DNA of 64,000 nucleotides from an uncultured Paraprevotella sp. (GTDB lineage Bacteria; Bacteroidota; Bacteroidia; Bacteroidales; Bacteroidaceae): NCBI GenBank assembly GCA_944321525.1, contig CALULQ010000001.1:114700-178699 (forward strand), in the 5' to 3' direction. Below the pieces are notes generated by a model that was not told the DNA's origin, did no database searches, and saw only the letters and a list, made by a program, of their open reading frames with translations. The position numbers and the translations under genes are program-made. Below are positions 17,684 through 26,712 of the stretch, piece by piece; position 1 is the first letter of the stretch; every line of letters starts with the position of its first letter.

Positions 17684-17756
17684 GTGCGGAGTTTCGCGCA
17701 GTACTTTCCGCAAAGCACTCGAGTACTCTGCGGAGAGTACTCTCCCGTCGTGCGGA
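17684..17756. repeat. Intergenic palindrome array, copy 2 (two units)
   Basis: Core 17701-17740 is 40 bp: GTACTTTCCGCAAAGCAC, TCGA, GTACTCTGCGGAGAGTAC. GTGCGGA occurs on both sides (17684 and 17750), here in direct rather than inverted orientation. It sits between the M6 terminator and the end of the convergent M16 gene. Confidence 0.9.
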
Positions 17757-17784
17757 CAATTTTTTCGGAAAGTCCGCGCGGAGA

Positions 17785-19095
17785 TTATTTGTAGATTAGA
17801 GTTGTCAGGTTTTCTTCGCGGAAAAGGTCTTGTGCCACGGCGTGCAGGTCGTCGGCGGTGAGGGCGTCGATCTTTTCGTACAGGGTCTGGATGTCCTGCG
17901 TGTGGTTGTAGTGGAGGAAGCGTTTGCCCATGGCCAGGGCCACGTTTTCAAAACTGTCGTGCGAGATGCCTATCTGTCCCTTGATTTGCCGTTTGGCTGC
18001 CTCGAGAGCCCTGGCGTCCAGTGGCGCGTCGGCCAGTCGGCGCAGCTCCTTCATCACCAGTCGGCGGCAGCGGGCCACGTCGTGCGGGTCGCAACCGAAA
18101 TAGATGCTCCAGATGCCCGTGTCGGTGTAGCTCGTCATGCAGCTCTCCACGGTGTAGACCAGTCCGTTCCGCTCGCGCAGGCTCAGGTTGAGCCGCGAGT
18201 TCATGCCCGGTCCGCCCAGTATGTTGTTGAGCAGGTAGAGGCTCAGCTGGCGCGGGTCGCGGGCGCTGTAGGCCCGTGCGCCGATCATGACGTGCGATTG
18301 GTGGGTGTCTTTCTGCACCACCATTTCCTTGGGGCAGTATTCCGGTACGGCGGTGCGCCCGGTGCCCGCGTTGTCGGGCCATGCGTGTCCGGCGGCCGTG
18401 GCCGTCAGTCCGTGGCGCAGCGGGTGGCCTTCGGGCAGCGACGCGGCGGCCTTGCGGATGGCCTTCTCCAGTTCCCGCCTCACGGTGACGGGGTCGATGC
18501 GCCCGTACACGAAGAACACCATCTGGTCCGGGCGGTAGAGCCGGGTGGCGAAGCGCTGCACGTCCTCGCTCCGGAATTGGCGCAGGCGTCCGGCCTCGCC
18601 CAGGATGTTGCGCCCGAGCGGGTGGCCGTGGAAGACCAGGTTTTCGAAGTCGTCGAAAATCAGCTCCGCCGGCGAGTCGTTGTAGCTCTCGATTTCGTCG
18701 ATGACCACTTCCACCTCCTTGTTCATCTCCGCCTGCGGGTAGGTGCTGCACAGTACGATGTCGGCCAGCAGGTCGGTGGCGCGGGCGAAGTGTTCCTTCA
18801 GGAAGGCGGTGTAGTAGATGGTTTCCTCCTTGCCCGTGTAGGCATTCAGGTCGCCGCCCACGGTCTCCATGCGGTTCAGGATGTGCCACGAGCGTCGGCG
18901 GCGCGTTCCCTTGAAGGTCAGGTGCTCGCAGAAGTGCGCCAGCCCGTTTTCGTTGGGGAGTTCGTCCCGCGTGCCCGCGTCGACGGCGATGCCGCAGTAG
19001 GCCACGTCGGTGGCCGAGGGCGCGCAGACGATGCGCATCCCGCAAGGGAGCATTTCGGTGTGGAAATGCGCGGAGGGTATGTCGGTTTGTGCCAT
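17785..19095 (-). CDS. M16 family zinc peptidase (pitrilysin/processing-peptidase type)
   Basis: The 436-residue protein carries the inverted zinc motif HFCEH at residues 54-58, followed by LTFKGT and NRMETVGGDLNAYTGKEET, and the downstream acidic stretch EVEVVIDEIESYNDSP that supplies the third ligand in this family. A C-terminal LGGPGMNSRLNLSLRERNGLVYTVES segment matches the inactive second domain of M16 proteins. No signal peptide is apparent, so a cytosolic role in peptide turnover is likely. It stands as a single gene with a promoter at 19123. Length fits the short M16 subfamily. Confidence 0.93.
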   Translation of the reverse strand: MAQTDIPSAHFHTEMLPCGMRIVCAPSATDVAYCGIAVDAGTRDELPNENGLAHFCEHLTFKGTRRRRSWHILNRMETVGGDLNAYTGKEETIYYTAFLKEHFARATDLLADIVLCSTYPQAEMNKEVEVVIDEIESYNDSPAELIFDDFENLVFHGHPLGRNILGEAGRLRQFRSEDVQRFATRLYRPDQMVFFVYGRIDPVTVRRELEKAIRKAAASLPEGHPLRHGLTATAAGHAWPDNAGTGRTAVPEYCPKEMVVQKDTHQSHVMIGARAYSARDPRQLSLYLLNNILGGPGMNSRLNLSLRERNGLVYTVESCMTSYTDTGIWSIYFGCDPHDVARCRRLVMKELRRLADAPLDARALEAAKRQIKGQIGISHDSFENVALAMGKRFLHYNHTQDIQTLYEKIDALTADDLHAVAQDLFREENLTTLIYK

Positions 19096-19122
19096 GTCGG
19101 TTTATATGTTGCGTTTCGCCCG

Positions 19123-19130
19123 CAAAGTTA
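19123..19130 (-). promoter_or_regulatory. Promoter -7 element for the M16 gene
   Basis: CAAAGTTA reads TAACTTTG on the minus strand, 27 bp upstream of the start codon at 19095. Confidence 0.6.
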
Positions 19131-19172
19131 GCGCTATTTTCCGGGAAAACGTCCGGTGCGGCCGCTTTTTCG

Positions 19173-20258
19173 TCAGTTCCCGAATTCCACCACGGCGCGG
19201 AGCTGTGCGGCCACGATGGCATGGCCGTTGGTGCGGATGTGGTGCAGGGCGGGCTGGAAGGTGAGCCAGTCGCACACGGGGAAACTTCCGGTGAGCTCCA
19301 CGTCCGTTTCCCGGTCTGTGGCGTAAACCGCGCGGTTCACCACGATGCCCGCCCGTATGCCTTTGCCCTGCAGGCAGGTCAGGATGAGGCCCGCGCCCCA
19401 GTAGTAGCGGCATTCGCTCCGGCCGGCCGGCGAGGTGCCGCCTTGCAACAGCGCGCCCAAATGGTTTTCGCCGATGTGGAGGAAAGGCTGCTCCACCAGT
19501 CCCCAAAGGGCATAGTTGAAGGTCTTGCCCTCCGCGCCCTCCTCTGCCGGGCTGGAGCCGCAGGCATATCCGAGGGTGTAGAAGCCATGGTGCTCCTCTT
19601 CCGGTCCCACGTGGTAGTTGAGGCTGGCGATGTTGAACACGCCGTCGCTGCCCGGGCAGAAACGGAACTGCCGGTCCAGGCGGTCGGAGGCCACGCCGTT
19701 GTAGACGCTTTCGCGCAGCGTCAGGTTCTCCGTGGGGTGGAACTCCAGGTGCAGGCACAAGGCGGCCAGGGGGTAGGTGGCCAGCGGGAAGTTGGACGAG
19801 AGGATGGGGAAGTTGCCGTGCGAGGCGTTGGTGAACAGGCCGGTGAAGGGCGTGGTGAAGTGGTCCATGTCGATGTTGCGCAGTCCGGCATAGGCCGTCA
19901 GCCACCCGCCGGCCTCCTGGCTGATGCCCGCCTGGATGAGGCGGAACGCCTTGTCGGGTCCGGCGTCGAGGCTGCTGAAGGCCTGCAGGTCGTCGGCCAC
20001 GGGCAGGTTGAGGTTGTACGTCGAGATGGCGCCCGTCTCCAGCCGCGCCCCTTTCCACAGGCGGGTGCCCACGGCGGCTTCGAGCAGGTTGCACCAGCCG
20101 GTTTTTCCGCCGGAGATGTTCCAAAGGCCTTCGGTGGTGCCGGCGATGTTCCACGTCACGCGCGGTTCCGAGGCGTGTACGGCAAGGCTGCACAGGGAGC
20201 ATCCCGTGCAGAGGGCGAGGCGCAGCAGTGCGCCCCGCAGGGAGAAATGTTGTGTCAT
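19173..20258 (-). CDS. OprB-like outer membrane porin downstream of FeoAB
   Basis: The 361-residue protein has a signal peptide ending VHASE (about residue 29) and alternating hydrophobic beta-strand patterns to the end. The segment GLRNIDMDHFTTPFTGLFTN and FPLATYPLAALCLHLEF resembles carbohydrate-selective porins of the OprB family, where a similar block occurs in the barrel. It begins 61 bp after the FeoAB stop codon on the same strand, so it is probably co-transcribed with ferrous iron import. That pairing suggests it passes iron complexes or a small ligand rather than sugar, but this is inference. No haem or metal motif is seen. Confidence 0.7.
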   Translation of the reverse strand: MTQHFSLRGALLRLALCTGCSLCSLAVHASEPRVTWNIAGTTEGLWNISGGKTGWCNLLEAAVGTRLWKGARLETGAISTYNLNLPVADDLQAFSSLDAGPDKAFRLIQAGISQEAGGWLTAYAGLRNIDMDHFTTPFTGLFTNASHGNFPILSSNFPLATYPLAALCLHLEFHPTENLTLRESVYNGVASDRLDRQFRFCPGSDGVFNIASLNYHVGPEEEHHGFYTLGYACGSSPAEEGAEGKTFNYALWGLVEQPFLHIGENHLGALLQGGTSPAGRSECRYYWGAGLILTCLQGKGIRAGIVVNRAVYATDRETDVELTGSFPVCDWLTFQPALHHIRTNGHAIVAAQLRAVVEFGN

Positions 20259-20319
20259 AAAATGTAGTGTTTCGTTTTCAAGTCAGGTCCGCCTGCCGGC
20301 ACGCATGCCGGAAGGCGGG

Positions 20320-22674
20320 TCAGAAGAGCAGGGCGACGCGGTAGACCGCGAACGCCATCGCGTAGGCCAGCAGTGTGGTGTAGGTGGCCGTGAAGATGGC
20401 CCATTTCCAACTGCCGCTTTCCCCCTTGACCGCCGCGATGGTGGCCAGGCAGGGGAAGTAGAGCAGGGCAAACACCATGTAGCCCAAGGCCGCCTCGGGC
20501 GTGGTGTGCCGGGTCAGTGCCTGTGCCAGGCGGGTTTGCGCGGCGTCTTCCGTGGTTTCCACCTCGGCATCTTCCGCCTCGCAGTTGTAGAGCACTCCGA
20601 GAGTGCTGACCATCAGTTCCTTTGCCCCAACGCCCGCGACGATGCCCACGCCCATGCGCCAGTCGTATCCCAAGGGGCGGAGCACCGGTTCCATGGCGTG
20701 GCCGATTTGTCCCATGTACGACTGTTCCTGCCGTTCGGCTTCCGTCAGTTCGTCGCTCGTGGTGGGGAAGTAGCCCAAGGCCCAGATGACGATGCTGGCC
20801 ACCAGGATGATGCCCCCCATCTTGCGCAGGTACTGGCGCCCTTTCTCCCAGGTGTGGTGGCACACGCCGCGCGAGCTGGGCAGGCGGTAGGGCGGGAGCT
20901 CCATCACGAAGTGGCTGTCGTATTTCCGCATGAAGGCCTTGCTGAACACCCAGGCCACGAACAAGGCCATGCCCGTGCCGAAGGCGTAGAGGCAAAGCAT
21001 GACGGTGGAAGCGTTCTGGGGGAAGAAGGCGCCCGCGAAGACCACATAGACCGGGATGCGCGCGCTGCACGACACCATCGGCGTGACGAGCATCGTGAGC
21101 ATCCGGCTCTTGGGATTCTCTATCGTCCGCGTGGCCATCACCGCCGGCACGTTGCATCCGAAGCCCATCAGCATCGGGATGAACGACTTGCCGTGCAGTC
21201 CCAGCCGGTCGAACAGCGGGTCGGCCAGCATGGCGGCACGGGCCAGGTAGCCCGAATCTTCCAGAATGGAGATGAAGAAATAAAGGATCAGGATGTTGGG
21301 CAGGAAGACGATGACGCTGCCCACGCCGCCCAGGACGCCGTCGCACAGCAGGGCCTGCAGCGTGCCTTCGGGGATGTGGGCCTCGCAGGCGGCCGTGAGC
21401 CAGGCCACTCCGGCGTCTATCCAGTCCATCGGATACTGTCCGATGGTGAATGTCATCCAGAAAATGAACCACAGGATGGCCACGAACGCGGGATAGGCCA
21501 GCCAGCGGCGGGCCAGCAGCCGGTCGAGCGCGGTCGTGATGTCGTATTTCCGTCCTTTTTTCCGTCCGTAGATGCCGTCGAGTATTTGTCCGATGTGGGC
21601 GTAGCGTTCCGCGTCTTCCTGCTCGCGTTCGGGGCAGGGGCAGGCTTCCGCGCTTCCTGGTGTCGGTCCGGCATGTCCAGCGTGCGCCTTTTCTTCCGTG
21701 CAGTGGGTGCAGTGTTCCGGGTCGTGGCAGCAGGCGGCTTCGTGGTTATGCCCCTCCACGCCGGAGCGGTGCAGGGCGATGTGGCGGTCGGCCACCTTCA
21801 CGGCCTCGCGCAGCAGGTCGGCAATGCCCACCCGGTTGCGCGCCACGGTGGGGAAGAGCGGCATGTCCAGCCGTCGGCTGAGCGCTTCGATGTCGAGCGT
21901 GCTGCGGCTCTCCTCGAACTCGTCGAACATGTTCAGCGCGCCCACGAGGGGCACGTTGCGCTCCTTCAGTTGGAGCGTGAGCAAGAGGTTGCGCTCCAGG
22001 TTGGTGGTGTCGAGCACGTTGATGACGGCGTCGATGCGCCCGCTCTCCAGTTCGTGGGCCACGTAGGCTTCTTCGGGACTGAAAGCGCGCAGGGAGTAAG
22101 TGCCGGGCAGGTCGACCAGCCGGATTCTGCGCCCTTCGAAGACCATCTCGCCCACCACGCTGCTCACCGTCACGCCGCTGTAGTTGCCCGTGCGTTCGTG
22201 CCCGCCGGACGCGGCGTTGAAGAGCGAGGTCTTGCCGCAGTTGGGATTGCCCACCAGCGCGATGGTGATGGTGCCGTCGGCTTTCGGGCTGTCGGTGGTG
22301 AGGTGCTGGCCGTGCGTGCCGCAATGCGGACATCCGCCGGCATGCGGGGGCCGCGGGGCGGAAGGGGCGTCGGCCGGCTGCGCCGGGCGGGAGTGTGGTT
22401 GCCCGGTTGGCGGTTCAGGCGTGCTGCCTTGTTCGTCCGGCAACCGCACCTGTATCTTCTCCGCTTCGCTTTTCCGCAGTGCGATTTGTCCGCCCATCAG
22501 TTCAAACACGATGGGATTTCCCACGGGGGAGCTGAAGACTTTCCTGACGCTTTTTCCCGTGACAAATCCCATTTCACTCAGTCGGGCGCGGAACGCCCCG
22601 CTACCTTCTATATGTGATATCACAACCTCCTGTCCGGCGTTGACATCCGATAAATTCATCATTTGCTGCTTCAC
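20320..22674 (-). CDS. feoB: FeoA-FeoB fusion ferrous iron transporter with His/Cys-rich insert
   Basis: The 784-residue protein has an N-terminal FeoA SH3-like domain (about 1-78, GAFRARLSEMGFVTGKSV), then the FeoB G domain with G1 GNPNCGKTS (142-150), a G3-type DLPG, and the polytopic membrane part with paired Gate regions. Two unusual metal-ligand-rich stretches occur: HAGGCPHCGTHGQH (111-124) between FeoA and the G domain, and residues 309-348 after the G domain, containing HNHEAACCHDPEHC and HCTEEKAHAGHAG. The second FeoAB of this window lacks both. It imports Fe(II) across the inner membrane. It has its own promoter and is followed by a porin gene. Confidence 0.96.
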   Translation of the reverse strand: MKQQMMNLSDVNAGQEVVISHIEGSGAFRARLSEMGFVTGKSVRKVFSSPVGNPIVFELMGGQIALRKSEAEKIQVRLPDEQGSTPEPPTGQPHSRPAQPADAPSAPRPPHAGGCPHCGTHGQHLTTDSPKADGTITIALVGNPNCGKTSLFNAASGGHERTGNYSGVTVSSVVGEMVFEGRRIRLVDLPGTYSLRAFSPEEAYVAHELESGRIDAVINVLDTTNLERNLLLTLQLKERNVPLVGALNMFDEFEESRSTLDIEALSRRLDMPLFPTVARNRVGIADLLREAVKVADRHIALHRSGVEGHNHEAACCHDPEHCTHCTEEKAHAGHAGPTPGSAEACPCPEREQEDAERYAHIGQILDGIYGRKKGRKYDITTALDRLLARRWLAYPAFVAILWFIFWMTFTIGQYPMDWIDAGVAWLTAACEAHIPEGTLQALLCDGVLGGVGSVIVFLPNILILYFFISILEDSGYLARAAMLADPLFDRLGLHGKSFIPMLMGFGCNVPAVMATRTIENPKSRMLTMLVTPMVSCSARIPVYVVFAGAFFPQNASTVMLCLYAFGTGMALFVAWVFSKAFMRKYDSHFVMELPPYRLPSSRGVCHHTWEKGRQYLRKMGGIILVASIVIWALGYFPTTSDELTEAERQEQSYMGQIGHAMEPVLRPLGYDWRMGVGIVAGVGAKELMVSTLGVLYNCEAEDAEVETTEDAAQTRLAQALTRHTTPEAALGYMVFALLYFPCLATIAAVKGESGSWKWAIFTATYTTLLAYAMAFAVYRVALLF

Positions 22675-22691
22675 TATAATCGTTCAGGCTG

Positions 22692-22699
22692 CAAAATTA
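22692..22699 (-). promoter_or_regulatory. Promoter -7 element for feoAB
   Basis: CAAAATTA reads TAATTTTG on the minus strand, 17 bp before the ATG at 22674, which implies a very short leader and transcription independent of the upstream ccsBA gene. Confidence 0.55.
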
Positions 22700-22740
22700 C
22701 GGGCATTCACCGGCCTGCACAATACCTGAAAGTAGTGATT

Positions 22741-24792
22741 TCACGAGGGGTTGGCGTAGCTGTGCATCCCTCCGAGCAGGTAGTTGACCCCGAAATACGT
22801 CATGAGCACCACGAGGAAAGCCGCCACCATGTAGAGGTGGAACGCCAGCGGGCGGCGCAGCCAGGGCAGGGTGCGGCGGTGGAAAGCGGCTCCGTAGACC
22901 ATGAAGGCCACGAGGGCCCACACTTCTTTCGGGTCCCACGACCAATAACTGCCCCACGACACGTTGGCCCACACCGAACCGAGCAGGATGCCGATGCCCA
23001 AAAGAAAGGTGGAAGGATAGAGCAGCAGGCGGCTCAACAGCGTGAGCTGTTCCACCCGTTCCCGGACCAGCGCGTCGTGCCGGTGTTGGGGTCGTGCCAT
23101 CAGTCCCGCGGCCAGCAACCCGTTCAGGCAGATGAAGGCGAACAGGGCATAGGAAATCATGATGAGCGACACGTGCCAGCTGAGCCACGGCGAGGCGAGC
23201 ACGGGCATCAGGGGCGTGATTTGCGGGTTCATCTCGCCCAGATGGGCCACCAGCAGCGTGAAGCCGGAAAGGAGGAAACCAAAGGGGCGGACGAAGGGGA
23301 AGCGCCGCTCGAGCAGGCAGGCCGTGAGCAAGACCACCAAAGCCACGAACTGCATCGTCTCGTAGCCGTTATTCAGGGGAAGGCGTCCCGAGACGTATCC
23401 CCGCAGCATATATCCGGCAGCATGGAAAAGGGTGGACAGCCAGAGGGCCGCCGTCCACAGCCGTCGTGACGTGCGGTTTTCGCCGCGCCGCTTCAGCATG
23501 CGGTACAGGAAAAGTCCGATGGCCACGAAACCCAAGGTCAGGTTGGCCATGAAGAGGATTTTATTAAAGGGAATGCGGTTGTAGAGCAGCTCCGCACGGA
23601 CTTGCTGTTCGCTGAGGCGCGGGGTGCCGGGAGGGAGCGGGCGGACGAGCGTGCCCTGCGTGAGCATCAGGGCGAGTCCCGCCTTCTCGTCGGTCTCTTG
23701 TATGGCGCGTCCCAGTTGGCTGTGCTTGCCCATTTCCTGTTGCCACAGCGGTTGCAGTTTATAGGTTGTCCCGTCGAAGAGTCCGGCCAGCGTGGCATAT
23801 TCTCCCCGGATGCCGAGCCGTTCGCGCAACTCACGGTTCTTGATCCGGATGATGGGCACGCGATTCCATTCTTCGGGGTAAAGCATCCAGCTCGCGACGA
23901 CCTGCTCGGGCGACAGTCCGCGGAAGACGGGCCGGCCGTAGACTTTCTGTACAAAGTCGCGGCACAGGGTGTGCAGCGGGGCCACGCGGTCGTTGTACAC
24001 TACTTGGCGGGCGGCGAGGCTGTCGGCTTGTGCCCGCCGCACCACGGGCAAGGGCTCTGCCGCCTGCCCGTCGACAGCCAGGAGGCAGAGCAGGGCGAAC
24101 AGACCGCCCTTGCGGAGCAGGGGATGGCGCAACAGGCGGCGGAATCCGCCGCGCGGGTCGAGCAGGAGGCCGAGGCTGCCGATGCAGATGAGCAGGAAGC
24201 CCGTGTAGGCGACGGCCGTGCCGTAAGGGTCGTGGTTCACCGTGAGCCAGCTGCCTTTCAGGTCCTCGTCGAAGGACGATTGGTAGAAGCGGTAACCTTC
24301 GGCCGAAAAAATGCGGTTCATGGAGATGCGCGGGCGGGCAATCAGCGTGCCGTCGGCATCGTGGCAAGCCACTTGGCTGACGTAGTCCGACGGGGCGGAG
24401 GTTCCGGTGTAATATTCCACGCGGAAGCTGTCCAGCGTCAGGACGAAAGGCAGGTGCGCCACCCGTTTCTTCTCGTCGACGTAGGATGACGCGGGTTCGC
24501 CTTGGCGCAGGTGCAACAGGCCTTTGTGCCCCGTGAAGGCGGTCAGCAAGGCACCGGCGAACACCACGAGTAGTCCCGCGTGGAGGACGAAGGCCGCAGG
24601 GCGCCGCCACATTCTGCGGCGGACCAGGACGACGGCGGCCGATGCGGCCAGCAGCATCCAAAGCGCCTTGAACCACCATGTGGCGTAGGCGTATTCCCGG
24701 ACGAAAGCCGTGCCCCGGGCGTCTTCCACGAAGGTGGCGGCGCCCAGGATGGCGGCGGTCACGAAAAGCAGTGTGAAAGGGATGGATTTCAT
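22741..24792 (-). CDS. ccsBA: CcsBA-type cytochrome c assembly protein (ResB-CcsA fusion)
   Basis: The 683-residue polytopic protein has an N-terminal ResB-like part (membrane helices, then a periplasmic domain with FVLTLDSFRVEYYTGT and FYQSSFDEDLKGSWLTVN). The C-terminal CcsA part has the haem-handling WWD motif WGSYWSWDPKEVWAL starting at about residue 613. System II cytochrome c synthases export haem and attach it to CxxCH motifs. Two CxxCH lipoproteins are encoded a few genes upstream on the same strand, so they are its likely clients. It begins 25 bp after the Rid-family gene. Confidence 0.93.
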   Translation of the reverse strand: MKSIPFTLLFVTAAILGAATFVEDARGTAFVREYAYATWWFKALWMLLAASAAVVLVRRRMWRRPAAFVLHAGLLVVFAGALLTAFTGHKGLLHLRQGEPASSYVDEKKRVAHLPFVLTLDSFRVEYYTGTSAPSDYVSQVACHDADGTLIARPRISMNRIFSAEGYRFYQSSFDEDLKGSWLTVNHDPYGTAVAYTGFLLICIGSLGLLLDPRGGFRRLLRHPLLRKGGLFALLCLLAVDGQAAEPLPVVRRAQADSLAARQVVYNDRVAPLHTLCRDFVQKVYGRPVFRGLSPEQVVASWMLYPEEWNRVPIIRIKNRELRERLGIRGEYATLAGLFDGTTYKLQPLWQQEMGKHSQLGRAIQETDEKAGLALMLTQGTLVRPLPPGTPRLSEQQVRAELLYNRIPFNKILFMANLTLGFVAIGLFLYRMLKRRGENRTSRRLWTAALWLSTLFHAAGYMLRGYVSGRLPLNNGYETMQFVALVVLLTACLLERRFPFVRPFGFLLSGFTLLVAHLGEMNPQITPLMPVLASPWLSWHVSLIMISYALFAFICLNGLLAAGLMARPQHRHDALVRERVEQLTLLSRLLLYPSTFLLGIGILLGSVWANVSWGSYWSWDPKEVWALVAFMVYGAAFHRRTLPWLRRPLAFHLYMVAAFLVVLMTYFGVNYLLGGMHSYANPS

Positions 24793-24817
24793 CGGCGTGC
24801 GTTCGGCTTGCGCGGGG

Positions 24818-25957
24818 TCAGAAGTCGCGGAAGCCCGCGTTGCGGCGTTCCGTCACGGCGATGCACTCCATCTCGATGAGCCACGTGGGGCGGCACACCG
24901 GGGCCAAGGTGATGACATGCGGCGTGTCGGGGAACTTGCGGTCGAACATGGCCTTCACGACGGGGTAGTCGCAGATGTCGCGCAGGTAGACGATGATTTG
25001 CATCACGTCGTCGAATGCCGCGCCGCCCTCTTCGAGCAGCGTGCTCACGTTTTCCCACATCCGTTCCGTCTGTTTCACGATGTCGCCCACGTGCACCACC
25101 TCGCCCTTGTTGTTGATGCTGGCCGTCCCGCTGATGAAGACGTGCGCCCGGTCGCCGTATTCCATCACGGTGCCGCGCTCGAAGGTCACGCCGTATTCAT
25201 ACGTGGGGTTCAGGTGAGTGGGGGCGTACAGGTAGCGTTGCTGTGCGGGGACGAAGCCGGTGAGGGCATACGTGCCCATTTGCACCAATGCCCGCGTGTC
25301 GGCCGGCGAACCGCCGATGCCCGTGCTGCTGATGAAGTGGGTCTGTTCCGTCAGTCCCTGTTCCCTGAAGTTCTCCTTGCGGGCTTTCACCATGCCGGCG
25401 TATTGCGTGTCGACGTCGCGCACGAAAAACCACGTGCGGATGCAGTTGCCGGCCAGTGTGGCACCGAAGTTTTCCAGTATCTCCTCATAGTTGATGAGCA
25501 GCGATTCCGTTTGCCAGGCCGAGTCGCCCTTGTGTTCGTGCATTCCCATTTTCCAGAGGTGGCGGTATCCGTTGTGTTCCGCCACGATCATCCCTCCAGT
25601 GTTGGCCACCTTGCTGCCTTTCTGCAGGTAAATCCACACGGCGATTTTGCTGCCGTCGAGCGGCGGTTGCTGGATGACGGAGACGGCGCAGTCGGTTTCT
25701 TGCCGCATGAGCGGTTGCTGGTTGGTGGAATCGCTCAGGAAATAGCGCTTCAGGATGGGAGCCGAACCGGCAATCCGTGGCAGGTCGGCCAGCCGCCGCT
25801 CGCCTTCGTAGATGCGGGCGAGCTGTCCTTCGAAGAGTTCGCAGCGCGGTTCCACGTGCAGGATGGCGTGGAATTCCCCGATTTTTCCTTGTGGGGCGAA
25901 GGCGGCGATTTCCGCCCTCACGCCCAAGTCTTCCCAATATACTTTGTTATATTCCAT
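24818..25957 (-). CDS. Rid (YjgF)-family protein with FkbO/Hyg5-like two-domain layout
   Basis: The 379-residue cytosolic protein ends in a RidA/YjgF-like domain (about 245-370, with VFISGTASINNKGEVVHVGD, then MWENVSTLLEEGGAAFDDVM and VKAMFDRKFPDTPHV). A longer N-terminal domain precedes it (with NFGATLAGNCIRTWFFVRDVD). This two-part layout recalls the chorismatase-like FkbO/Hyg5 group, but I cannot confirm the active site. It lies inside a run of cytochrome and porin genes with gaps of 15 and 25 bp, so co-transcription is likely. The reaction is unknown; imine or enamine deamination, or chorismate-derived chemistry, are candidates. Confidence 0.75.
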   Translation of the reverse strand: MEYNKVYWEDLGVRAEIAAFAPQGKIGEFHAILHVEPRCELFEGQLARIYEGERRLADLPRIAGSAPILKRYFLSDSTNQQPLMRQETDCAVSVIQQPPLDGSKIAVWIYLQKGSKVANTGGMIVAEHNGYRHLWKMGMHEHKGDSAWQTESLLINYEEILENFGATLAGNCIRTWFFVRDVDTQYAGMVKARKENFREQGLTEQTHFISSTGIGGSPADTRALVQMGTYALTGFVPAQQRYLYAPTHLNPTYEYGVTFERGTVMEYGDRAHVFISGTASINNKGEVVHVGDIVKQTERMWENVSTLLEEGGAAFDDVMQIIVYLRDICDYPVVKAMFDRKFPDTPHVITLAPVCRPTWLIEMECIAVTERRNAGFRDF

Positions 25958-25972
25958 AGTTTTCAGTAGTTC

Positions 25973-26683
25973 TTAGTTTTTTGCCCCGGCGTTGATCCAT
26001 TCGTCGATGAGCCGGAGTTCGTCGGTCGATGTGAGCATGCCTTCGTGGCTGAAGCCCAGGCCAGCCTCGTTGCCCGGGTTGACGACCTGGTGCAGCACGC
26101 TTCCTTCCGCGTCGCCCGGGACTACGCGCGTGCCTTCCGCAGCAGTGGCGGGCCGGTCCACCAGGCTGGTATGGCTTTGCCCTTCGGTCAGGTAGAGTCC
26201 GGCGGCGGCCGTGGTGCTCAGGCCGTGGCACTGCGCACAGGTCGGGTTGAATATCTCATGCTGTATGGCCGCATACATGCCCGCATCCAGTTGCCCCGCG
26301 TCGAGGTAGATGGTGTCGCCCACGGCAGTGCCCACGTCCGCGCTTTTGTAGGTCAGGATGCGGCGTCGCAGGCGGTTGGTCACGCACAGCTCCACCTTGT
26401 CCACGTCGTTCCCGATGTCGGTCAGGGTCAGGCAGACGTTGCCTTGCGCGTCGGGGCTGACCAGCACCTGCGTCACGGCATATTCGCTGTCGCCGAATCC
26501 GGCCAGCACGAGTTGGTAGTAGTCCGGCCAGCTGTCCGCCCCGTCGATGTGCCCTGTCAGTTTGGCCGTGTAGCCGCTGTGCGTGGCGGTGAACTCTTCC
26601 CGCGGCACGTAGCCGTCGTCGCATGCGGCGAGCGCGGCGGCGGCAAACAGCAAGGCAAATATACCATAGTTTTTTTTCATCAT
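25973..26683 (-). CDS. Mono-haem cytochrome c-like lipoprotein
   Basis: The 236-residue protein has a lipoprotein signal with lipobox AAC (Cys21) followed immediately by DD, like the surface-export signal of Bacteroidota lipoproteins. A single haem-binding motif CAQCH lies at residues 149-153, followed by HTSLVDRPATAAEGTRVVPGD and later EGMLTSTDELRLIDEWINAGA, the pattern of cytochrome c domains that close on an alpha helix. The N-terminal part has no recognised domain. It lies 29 bp after a porin gene and 15 bp before the Rid-family gene. It probably shuttles electrons with the di-haem oxidoreductase of the same cluster (inference). Confidence 0.85.
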   Translation of the reverse strand: MMKKNYGIFALLFAAAALAACDDGYVPREEFTATHSGYTAKLTGHIDGADSWPDYYQLVLAGFGDSEYAVTQVLVSPDAQGNVCLTLTDIGNDVDKVELCVTNRLRRRILTYKSADVGTAVGDTIYLDAGQLDAGMYAAIQHEIFNPTCAQCHGLSTTAAAGLYLTEGQSHTSLVDRPATAAEGTRVVPGDAEGSVLHQVVNPGNEAGLGFSHEGMLTSTDELRLIDEWINAGAKN

Positions 26684-26712
26684 GGATGGTTTAGGAAATT
26701 GATTAACGAAAA

